Of a stretch of 64,000 nt of DNA, positions 57,555 to 64,000 are shown one piece after another (the first letter of the stretch is position 1; each line of letters starts with the position of its first letter). Made by a program: the position numbers and the translations under genes. The notes beneath the pieces were generated by a model. The model was not told the DNA's origin and did no database searches. It was given only the letters and a program-made list of their open reading frames with translations. The stretch comes from Paludibacteraceae bacterium. Lineage in GTDB: Bacteria; Bacteroidota; Bacteroidia; Bacteroidales; Paludibacteraceae. The stretch covers positions 1 to 64,000 of the forward strand of contig JAFVAX010000081.1 of the NCBI GenBank assembly GCA_017480285.1, read 5' to 3'.

Positions 57555-58298
57555 ATGAATCTGTGTATCGACCAAGGTAACTCAAGAATAAAAATAGCCT
57601 TGTTTTTGCCCGACGGGAAAATGCATAAATCGTTTATTTACCGCCAGTTCAAACTTTCGGATGTACAACGACTCTTGTCGCTATACGAAATTGAAAGCAG
57701 CATCATATCTTCGGTTGGAAACATCGACCCTGCCATTATCAATATGCTTTCAAGACGGTGCAAGCAATTTATTCTCTTTGACCACCTTACCCCTATCCCG
57801 ATAAAAAACGCTTACGACACACCTGAGACATTAGGTCAGGACCGTTTGGCGGCTGCTATCGGAGCCAACCGCCTGTTCCCAAACGAGAACACACTCATCA
57901 TCGATGCCGGCACAGCCATAACATACGATTATGTTGACTCCGGCGGAGTGTATCAAGGTGGTAATATCGCACCCGGAATAAAAATGCGCCTAAGAGTTCT
58001 GCACACTATGACCAAGCGTCTGCCACAAGTTGAAGTTGACGAGAACCAACTCATACCTATGTTCGGCAAAAACACCGCTGATGCCATAACGGCAGGGGTA
58101 ATCAGGGGTATCTCACACGAAGCAAGAGGTTATATGCGCTATTTGGAAGAGAGAGAGTTAGCTTATAAGGTCATACTCACAGGAGGACATGCCAATTTCA
58201 TAGCAAGATACCTACCCCAACCTTATGTAGTGGAGAAAGATTTGGTTTTAATTGGATTAAACTCCATTCTCACCTATTCCGAAAAGGCTCAAAAATAA
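57555..58298 (+). CDS. coaX: Type III pantothenate kinase
   Basis: 247 residues. ASKHA-type kinase: phosphate-1 loop CIDQGNSRIKIAL, phosphate-2 segment LIIDAGTAITYDYV, pantothenate region TPETLGQDRLAAAIGANRLF, and GGNIAPGIKMRLRVLHTMT. It phosphorylates pantothenate in the first step of CoA synthesis and needs a monovalent cation. The ATG lies 26 bases past the rpsU hairpin. Bacteroidota usually have CoaX rather than CoaA, consistent with this call. Confidence 0.95.
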   Translation: MNLCIDQGNSRIKIALFLPDGKMHKSFIYRQFKLSDVQRLLSLYEIESSIISSVGNIDPAIINMLSRRCKQFILFDHLTPIPIKNAYDTPETLGQDRLAAAIGANRLFPNENTLIIDAGTAITYDYVDSGGVYQGGNIAPGIKMRLRVLHTMTKRLPQVEVDENQLIPMFGKNTADAITAGVIRGISHEARGYMRYLEERELAYKVILTGGHANFIARYLPQPYVVEKDLVLIGLNSILTYSEKAQK

Positions 58299-58369
58299 GC
58301 ACAGAAAGAAAATTATTCAAGTTTTTTTATTTTTTTTTGCAAAAATTTCCTATTTTGGCATTTATTTTG

Positions 58370-58377
58370 TAAATTTG
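58370..58377 (+). promoter_or_regulatory. -7 promoter element for the outer-membrane barrel gene
   Basis: TAAATTTG 30 bases before the ATG at 58407; at the -33 distance the sequence reads TTTC, one base off TTTG. Confidence 0.6.
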
Positions 58378-58406
58378 CAGGAAATACTATAATTTATATG
58401 TAAATA

Positions 58407-59618
58407 ATGCTACAAAACTCCAACATACGATTTCTTTTTGTTTTGATGTTAGCGTTTTCAACATCAATATGTTTTTCTCAAAACAACACAGTATCGCCAT
58501 ATTCCCGCTATGGTTACGGTGAAATAAACGATAATGTTGCCGGTGCTTATAGGGCTATGGGAAATGTTGGTATAGGTATGCGTGGTAAGGGTGTTATCAA
58601 CCCGATGCAACCGGCGTCGTACAGTGCTGTTGATAGTCTTACCTTTATGTTCGACCTTGCAGCCAGCGGTATGTACACCCATTATGAGGACGCACTCGGA
58701 AAGCGCAATCGCGGGGGTGGAAACCTTGAATACCTGACAATGCAATTCCCTATTTGGAAATATATAGGTCTCTCGCTCGGTTTTATGCCATACACTATGA
58801 CGGGATATGACATCACGCTTACCAACAGCGAATACCCCTACGACACACAGACATATACCGGCACGGGTGGCTTCTCTGAAATTTATTTAGGTCTATCGTA
58901 CAACTTTTTCAATTGGGCTGCAATAGGTGCAAATGTATATTATCTGTTTGGAAATGTTCACCACCAGCGAATACTCTCATCTACGCTGACAAACTACAAA
59001 AGTATTTCTTTTGAAGATAAAATCAACGCTGACGATGTTCGTTTCCGATACGGAGTGCAAGTGTTTCACACTTTTGACAAACATAGTTTCAACATCGGTG
59101 GCATTTTTGAAGCACCAACCAAACTAAACGGCAAATACAAGCAGATTGACCAGACCAATGCAGACACACTGCGTGCAGACGGAGGGTTCGGACTCCCTTT
59201 AGTATATGGCATAGGAGCGTCTTACACCTACGATAATCGCTTGACAATAGCAGTTGATTTCCTACAGTCGCAATGGAGCCAAATCGAATATCGGGGCGAG
59301 AAAGGAAACTTAAGAGACAGAAACAAGATATCGCTCGGAGTTGAATATCGGCACAACGCTTGGAGCAAGAAATATGGTGAGCGAATGCCGTTCAGATTAG
59401 GATTAAGTGTGCAAGACGCATATATCAAACAAGTGAAAGACAAAGAGTTTATAGTAAGTGTCGGCATGGGATTTCCGCTACATAATGTAGCAACCATTTT
59501 GAACACATCAATAGAATACGGACACAGAGGTTCGAGCAAAAATCTTGAAGAACACTTTTTGAGGCTCACGCTTAATGTCGCAGTAGCAGAACGATGGTTC
59601 TTCAAACGCAAACTATAA
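58407..59618 (+). CDS. Outer-membrane beta-barrel protein (FadL/OmpP1-like)
   Basis: 403 residues. Signal peptide about 1-25 (ending ICFSQ), then VSPYSRYGYGEINDNVAGAYRAMGNVGIGM, a start typical of Bacteroidota FadL-like barrels, with many alternating strands and a final strand ending RWFFKRKL. The AYRAMGNVGI segment and glycine-rich early part resemble PorV/OmpP1-type proteins but I cannot assign PorV itself. It is probably the first gene of a plus-strand series with the TPR protein, lptC and cdsA, which all concern the envelope. Confidence 0.85.
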   Translation: MLQNSNIRFLFVLMLAFSTSICFSQNNTVSPYSRYGYGEINDNVAGAYRAMGNVGIGMRGKGVINPMQPASYSAVDSLTFMFDLAASGMYTHYEDALGKRNRGGGNLEYLTMQFPIWKYIGLSLGFMPYTMTGYDITLTNSEYPYDTQTYTGTGGFSEIYLGLSYNFFNWAAIGANVYYLFGNVHHQRILSSTLTNYKSISFEDKINADDVRFRYGVQVFHTFDKHSFNIGGIFEAPTKLNGKYKQIDQTNADTLRADGGFGLPLVYGIGASYTYDNRLTIAVDFLQSQWSQIEYRGEKGNLRDRNKISLGVEYRHNAWSKKYGERMPFRLGLSVQDAYIKQVKDKEFIVSVGMGFPLHNVATILNTSIEYGHRGSSKNLEEHFLRLTLNVAVAERWFFKRKL

Positions 59619-59663
59619 GACAACAATTAACACGATTGTATAATATCTAAAAATTCAATAACA

Positions 59664-61064
59664 ATGAAAACAAAAGAATTAGTACTTGCAATGTTCTGTG
59701 CATTAGCACCGGTTGCTTGTTCGGCACAGAAAAATGCTTCATTACAGTCCAATTCAGGCGCCAGTGCAAATACAGCAACTCAAGAACCTGCTCCTGAAGT
59801 AACCTTGGAATGCAGAAAAAATGTATCGTTGTTCTACGAGGCTGCAAAAAACAAACAATTTGCCGAAGCACTCGCACCTTGGGAAGCAGCATACGCAGAA
59901 TGTCCTAACGCATCAAAAAACATATACATCAAAGGTGTTGATATCATCGAATGGCAAATAGCAAATGCTAAATCAGAGCAAGAGAAGAATGAACTTCGTC
60001 AGAAACTGATGAAACTCTACGATGACCGTATCCGCTGGTTCGGCAACGACGCTAAAACACCTACACCTTATATCTTAGGCGACAAGGCTTTAGACTACAT
60101 CAAGTATTTCCCTGAAGACATACTGAAAGAGCAAGCCTATGAGTGGCTCAAACAATCAGTAAACGGAATGGGCGCAAAGAGCAAGATTATGGTTCTTACC
60201 AATCTCGTTGTTGTAAGTCAGGGTCTTTATAAGGAAAATCCTGCGCATGCCGAGCAGTTTATTGCTGACTATCAATTAGCAAGCGATTATCTGTCGCAAC
60301 AAGCAGCTGATACCAAGAACAAGAACCAAGCGGCTGCACAACAGCAAAAAGACTATATCGACAATCTGTTTGCCGTTTCCGGCGCTGCCGATTGTGGTAA
60401 ATTAGACGAGCTGTATGCAAAAACCGTCAACGACAACTTGGAGAACAAAGATATGCTTGCAAAGATAATTGCTCTTTATCGCCGTGTTCGTTGCACCGAG
60501 TCGGAGGTTTATTTCCTTGCAGCCGAGAATGCCCACCGTCTTGAGCCTACTGCAGAGACAGCCGCAGGTTGCGCCGCAATGAGTGCAAAGAGAGGTAATA
60601 TCGAACTCGCCATCGACTACTACAATCAAGCCTTTGAACTTGCTCAAACAGCCGACGATAAGGCCGACTACCTGTACAACAACGCTGTATATTCGCTCAA
60701 CTTGAAGAAACTGCAAGATGCACGCTCGTATGCTCGTCGCTCACTTGAGCAGAAAGCAGACCAAGGTCGTTGCTACATCATCATCGGTATGGCATACGGA
60801 CAAGCCAAACCTTTTGACAACGATTACCTAAACCAAACGGTATTCTGGGCTGCAGTTGATAAATTCCAACAAGCAAAAAGAGTGGATGCTACCGTTGCTG
60901 AAACAGCAAACGATCTTATCAAATCGTATTCACAACATTTCGTAAGTCTTGATGTTTTGCAAGACCTTCGCGGTAAAGTATTCGATGCCAACGCAAGCGA
61001 TGGCGACAGCTATCATATAGGCGGCTGGATCAACGAGACAACAACCATCAGAACAAGAAAATAA
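59664..61064 (+). CDS. Exported TPR protein of unknown function
   Basis: 466 residues. Signal peptide about 1-21 with VACSA near the cleavage point (possible but atypical lipobox PVAC). Residues about 35-430 are helical repeats with TPR spacing, e.g. FYEAAKNKQFAEALAPWEAAYAECPNA, NIELAIDYYNQAFELAQTADD and KLQDARSYARRSLEQKADQG. Four cysteines appear in the central part. Homologues in Bacteroidales are annotated only as TPR proteins. Its position between an outer-membrane barrel and lptC points to a periplasmic assembly or scaffolding role, which is inference. Confidence 0.82.
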   Translation: MKTKELVLAMFCALAPVACSAQKNASLQSNSGASANTATQEPAPEVTLECRKNVSLFYEAAKNKQFAEALAPWEAAYAECPNASKNIYIKGVDIIEWQIANAKSEQEKNELRQKLMKLYDDRIRWFGNDAKTPTPYILGDKALDYIKYFPEDILKEQAYEWLKQSVNGMGAKSKIMVLTNLVVVSQGLYKENPAHAEQFIADYQLASDYLSQQAADTKNKNQAAAQQQKDYIDNLFAVSGAADCGKLDELYAKTVNDNLENKDMLAKIIALYRRVRCTESEVYFLAAENAHRLEPTAETAAGCAAMSAKRGNIELAIDYYNQAFELAQTADDKADYLYNNAVYSLNLKKLQDARSYARRSLEQKADQGRCYIIIGMAYGQAKPFDNDYLNQTVFWAAVDKFQQAKRVDATVAETANDLIKSYSQHFVSLDVLQDLRGKVFDANASDGDSYHIGGWINETTTIRTRK

Positions 61065-61091
61065 GAGACAGAACGCTACACTGTTAGCTTT

Positions 61092-61673
61092 ATGCAACAC
61101 ACATATAAATACAGCAAGAGAGTCATAACTTTTTCGGTTATGGTGCTCTTGTTGTGTTTTATAACATCGTGTGAAAAGGATTTCAAACCCCGCATTGCAG
61201 CAATCGCCAACAGAGCGGAAATGCCTTCGCTTAAGGCTGACACAGTTACCACACTCATATCAGATTCGGGCATAACACGCTATCGTATTACCACACCTCG
61301 TTGGGAGATTTACGACAAGGCTGACCCTTCACATTGGGAGTTTCCGCAAGGCGTCTATCTTGAACGCTTTGCCGAAGACCTATCAACAGAGGCATCGCTC
61401 AAAGCCGACTATGCCTATTATAACGAGAAAGAGCAACTATGGCATCTAAAAGGCAATGTACATGCTCTAAATTTGAAAGGTGAAGAATTTTCTACGCCCG
61501 ACCTTTACTGGAGCCAACAGGAAGAGAGCGTATATTCCGACACCATAATGGAAATTAAAAAGAGTACTTCAATAATCAAAGGTATCGGTTTCCGTTCCAA
61601 CCAGCAAATGACAGAATACACCATCTTACAACCTACCGGTGTGTTCCCTATTGACGAAGAAGAGAATAAATAA
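61092..61673 (+). CDS. lptC: LPS export ABC transporter periplasmic protein LptC
   Basis: 193 residues. Lipoprotein-like signal with VLLLCFITSCEKDF (lipobox ITSC). The mature part shows the beta-jellyroll pattern of LptC/LptA: YRITTPRWEIYDKAD, WEFPQGVYLERFAED, ASLKADYAYYNEKEQLWHLKGNVHALN, GEEFSTPDLYW. It hands lipopolysaccharide from LptBFG to LptA. It lies upstream of cdsA with a 21-base gap, and the region also carries other envelope genes. Confidence 0.92.
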   Translation: MQHTYKYSKRVITFSVMVLLLCFITSCEKDFKPRIAAIANRAEMPSLKADTVTTLISDSGITRYRITTPRWEIYDKADPSHWEFPQGVYLERFAEDLSTEASLKADYAYYNEKEQLWHLKGNVHALNLKGEEFSTPDLYWSQQEESVYSDTIMEIKKSTSIIKGIGFRSNQQMTEYTILQPTGVFPIDEEENK

Positions 61674-61694
61674 ACAAAAAGCAAACGCAGATAT

Positions 61695-62537
61695 ATGAAA
61701 AATCTTATACTACGCACTATATTCGGAGCCATATATGTGGCTCTTATTGTATTAAGCATAGTACTTGGAAATGAGACTTTTTTCAGTAGCCTTTTCCTCC
61801 TTTTCTTGGTATTGGCTATACTTGAATTCTATCGCATCAACAAAGCCGACAACATACTCAAATATGGTGGTCTTATTTTAAGCGTATATGTTTATCTTAT
61901 TTCAGGCATAATGCTTTTTAACATTGTTGATAATAGTGCCTCTTTAATGCCGTTTGCTACATATACCACTGCCTCTGCATTCTTACTGCTCGTCGTAGCA
62001 GAAATTTTCAAACCTGACACTAATCCCGTAACAAATTGGGGACTGTTGCTTTTTCAACTATGCTGGATACTTCTGCCATTTCTTTGTATGCTCTCTATGG
62101 TAAGCGGCACGGTTGACAGTCGGAAGTATCTTCTTTTTGCCTTTATCATTGTTTGGACAAATGACACAGGTGCGTATTGTGTCGGTTCGCTACTTGGCAA
62201 ACACAAGATGATACCACGCATCTCGCCCGCTAAATCTTGGGAAGGTCTTGCAGGCGGATTGTGTTTTTCAATTTTAGCGGGTGTTCTATTACTAAACAGC
62301 CCGATAGGCTTTATTTCCGAGCCTCTACCGATTTGGAAAACACTTATATTAACCGTTTGCATTGTACTCGCCGCCACTTTGGGCGACCTGATGGAGAGTC
62401 TTGTCAAACGCACTGTCGGAGTGAAAGACTCAGGTAACATTATGCCCGGACACGGCGGAATGCTTGACCGCCTTGACAGTATGCTTCTGGCAGCACCCGT
62501 CTCAATGCTTATACTACACATTTTGCACATTATATAA
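61695..62537 (+). CDS. cdsA: Phosphatidate cytidylyltransferase
   Basis: 280 residues with seven to eight membrane helices. The C-terminal signature SLVKRTVGVKDSGNIMPGHGGMLDRLD matches the CDS family motif S-x-x-K-R-x4-K-D-S. Also WTNDTGAYCVGSLLGKHKMIPRISPAKSWEG. It makes CDP-diacylglycerol from phosphatidate and CTP at the inner membrane. It is followed after 6 bases by a lipid kinase gene, so the two probably share a transcript. Confidence 0.95.
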   Translation: MKNLILRTIFGAIYVALIVLSIVLGNETFFSSLFLLFLVLAILEFYRINKADNILKYGGLILSVYVYLISGIMLFNIVDNSASLMPFATYTTASAFLLLVVAEIFKPDTNPVTNWGLLLFQLCWILLPFLCMLSMVSGTVDSRKYLLFAFIIVWTNDTGAYCVGSLLGKHKMIPRISPAKSWEGLAGGLCFSILAGVLLLNSPIGFISEPLPIWKTLILTVCIVLAATLGDLMESLVKRTVGVKDSGNIMPGHGGMLDRLDSMLLAAPVSMLILHILHII

Positions 62538-62543
62538 GAACAG

Positions 62544-63425
62544 ATGAAGAATATAGCATTTATTGTTAATCCTATCTCAGGAACAAAAAACAAACGACAT
62601 ATCGTAAAACAAATCGACAAACTGCTTGACCGCAACCTTTGGACAGCAAACATTGTTTATACCGAATACAGGGGGCACGCAACGGAACTTGCCCTGCAAT
62701 ATGCGCAATTAGGTTTCGATGCTGTTGTGGCTGTCGGTGGCGACGGCACGGTCAGCGAGGTGGCATCAGGTTTGAGAGATACAGACACTGCACTCGGTAT
62801 CATCCCTGTAGGTTCAGGCAATGGTCTTGCAAGACATCTAAATATCCCGCTTCGAATACAAAAAGCAATAGAAATGCTCAACAATGCAGAAGTGATAACA
62901 GTGGATTACGGACTTGTCAACGACCGCCCGTTCTTCTGTACTTGCGGAACAGGCTTCGATGCTCTCATTAGCGAGGACTTTGCTCACGCAAGCAAACGCG
63001 GACTTCATACTTATATAGAAAAGATTGTTCAAGATTTTTTCAAGTATGTTCCACAGCATTATACTCTCACAGGAGAAAATATCAATCTTGAAACCGACGC
63101 TTTTCTCATTACCTTTGCCAATGCCAATCAATGGGGTAATTCGGCATATATAGCCCCTAAGGCAAGCGTTCAGGACGGACTGATGGACATCTGTATCGCA
63201 ACCGACATCTCGCTTGCATCCACGCCGGCACTCGCTGTCAAACTGTTCAACAAAACAATCGACACCAGCAAACATGTTACAACTATTCGCACCGATAAGA
63301 TTCATCTGAAAAGAGAAAATGCCGGTCCTTTCCATGCAGATGGAGACCCTATAGAGATAGGAACTGAAATAGACATACAAATTATTCACGATGGACTCAA
63401 AGTGCTTGTACAACCGCAGTACTAA
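62544..63425 (+). CDS. Diacylglycerol kinase-like lipid kinase (DagK/YegS family)
   Basis: 293 residues, normal for the family. Nucleotide site [17 protein letters not shown] (GGDGT at 65-69), [18 protein letters not shown], and the second domain with [12 protein letters not shown] and the C-terminal [16 protein letters not shown]. It phosphorylates diacylglycerol or a related lipid in the cytoplasm or at the membrane; the true substrate in Bacteroidota may be a sphingoid base or other lipid. It is placed 6 bases after cdsA, which uses its potential product phosphatidate. Confidence 0.92.
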   Translation: MKNIAFIVNPISGTKNKRHIVKQIDKLLDRNLWTANIVYTEYRGHATELALQYAQLGFDAVVAVGGDGTVSEVASGLRDTDTALGIIPVGSGNGLARHLNIPLRIQKAIEMLNNAEVITVDYGLVNDRPFFCTCGTGFDALISEDFAHASKRGLHTYIEKIVQDFFKYVPQHYTLTGENINLETDAFLITFANANQWGNSAYIAPKASVQDGLMDICIATDISLASTPALAVKLFNKTIDTSKHVTTIRTDKIHLKRENAGPFHADGDPIEIGTEIDIQIIHDGLKVLVQPQY

Positions 63426-63556
63426 AGTGTTATTCAAAGATTCAAAAATTCAAAGATTCCAACTTCAAACAGCGAAGCGGTCTAACTTCAAACTTCAAAA
63501 AATCAAAGATTTCGTCAACTGCTTTTCGCATAAGCGAAAAGCGCAAATATAAACCT
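63426..63556. repeat. Low-complexity TTCAAA tract and a hairpin before dut
   Basis: From about 63434 to 63515 the sequence repeats TTCAAAGAT/TTCAAAA/ACTTCAAAC-like words, as in the spacers at 4275-4400 and 6197-6232. It ends in a perfect 9-bp stem GCTTTTCGC-ATAA-GCGAAAAGC (63521-63542), 15 bases before the dut ATG. No consensus promoter found. Confidence 0.6.
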
Positions 63557-63991
63557 ATGAAAATAGAGATAATCAACAAATCACATCACCCGTTGCCACA
63601 ATATGCAACCGAACTGTCTGCCGGTATGGACCTTCGTTGCAACCTCTCTGAGCCGGTAACACTTCGTCCGCTTGAGCGACATCTTTTCCCGACAGGTCTG
63701 TACATAGCCCTGCCTGAAGGTTACGAAGCACAGATTCGTCCACGCAGCGGTCTTGCCCTGAAAAAAGGACTAACAGTACTCAACACACCGGGCACTATAG
63801 ATGCTGACTATCGCGGTGAGATAGGTGTCATACTCATCAACCTCAGCAACGAACAGGTTACAATAGAAGACGGCGAGCGAATATGCCAAATGGTAGTTGC
63901 CAAACACGAAAAAGCGGAGTTGTTTGAAGTCAGCGAACTGACTGAAACCGGGCGCGGTGCCGGCGGTTTCGGACATAGTGGAACAAAATAA
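63557..63991 (+). CDS. dut: dUTP diphosphatase
   Basis: 144 residues, trimeric all-beta dUTPase. The five motifs are present: [12 protein letters not shown] (I), [10 protein letters not shown] (II), [19 protein letters not shown] (III), [11 protein letters not shown] (IV) and [12 protein letters not shown] (V, P-loop-like tail). It hydrolyses dUTP to dUMP, keeping uracil out of DNA and feeding thymidylate synthesis. The ATG at 63557 follows a small perfect hairpin that may affect translation. Confidence 0.97.
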   Translation: MKIEIINKSHHPLPQYATELSAGMDLRCNLSEPVTLRPLERHLFPTGLYIALPEGYEAQIRPRSGLALKKGLTVLNTPGTIDADYRGEIGVILINLSNEQVTIEDGERICQMVVAKHEKAELFEVSELTETGRGAGGFGHSGTK

Positions 63992-64000
63992 AGAAAACCT

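Overview
The window is a stretch of a Bacteroidales (phylum Bacteroidota) chromosome. The evidence is the promoter grammar: more than twenty sites fit TTTG, 19-20 bases, TAnnTTTG. Almost no gene has a Shine-Dalgarno sequence. The gene content agrees: type IX secretion (T9SS) sorting tails, DUF5103, CarboxypepD_reg-type TonB-dependent receptors, a coiled-coil insertion in the DnaE PHP domain, TatA/TatC without TatB, and LptC of the Bacteroidota type. Base composition looks moderately AT-rich and fairly even, with no phage, integrase or insertion sequence, so this reads as ordinary chromosome with small accessory patches.

Layout. 1-4.1 kb: an accessory secreted-protein cluster on the minus strand. 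It holds a membrane TPR/LuxR-type regulator, a small T9SS-tailed protein, a probable lipoprotein and a metzincin metalloprotease cut by the window edge; the protease is on the minus strand with its stop outside the window. 4.4-10.6 kb: aminopeptidase P, nadC, a DJ-1 family protein, a TonB-like protein, exbD, exbB and pdxJ, mostly one minus-strand run from a promoter before pdxJ. 10.7-18.5 kb: lipoprotein, TonB-dependent receptor, MATE exporter, Mrp-type Fe-S carrier, aquaporin and recQ (no ordinary start codon). 18.7-19.2 kb: a YoeB-type toxin-antitoxin pair. 19.2-29.4 kb: DUF5103 protein, two secreted proteins with similar short C-terminal tails, a large TonB-dependent receptor, a CarboxypepD_reg protein and an aminotransferase. 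29.5-40.9 kb: lon, lpxB, a sugar transferase, pnp, an AraC regulator, kbl and mtaB. 41.2-48.5 kb: a CoA transferase, then a tightly packed run of polyferredoxin, Tat-signal aldo/keto reductase, tatA, tatC, umuD and umuC. 48.6-57 kb: an InlB-repeat T9SS protein, secG, dnaE and a C1 peptidase. 57-64 kb (plus strand): tRNA-Ser(CGA), rpsU, coaX, an outer-membrane barrel, a TPR protein, lptC, cdsA, a lipid kinase and dut.

The most interesting material lies between genes. (1) A family of 20-21 bp hairpins (8-bp arms, 4-5 base loop, followed by GAGG) occurs in small tandem arrays at five intergenic sites. The arms vary in a compensating way, and the hairpin plus foot tetranucleotide resembles REP elements. 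(2) A 36-bp palindrome-bearing repeat has been inserted or amplified in frame inside lpxB. (3) A 9-bp, eight-copy tandem repeat forms the leader directly before a secreted-protein start codon. (4) Several promoters sit so close to their genes that the messages should be leaderless or nearly so. (5) recQ has no ATG, GTG or TTG start that keeps its Walker A motif. I found no CRISPR array, prophage, integrase or defence island.
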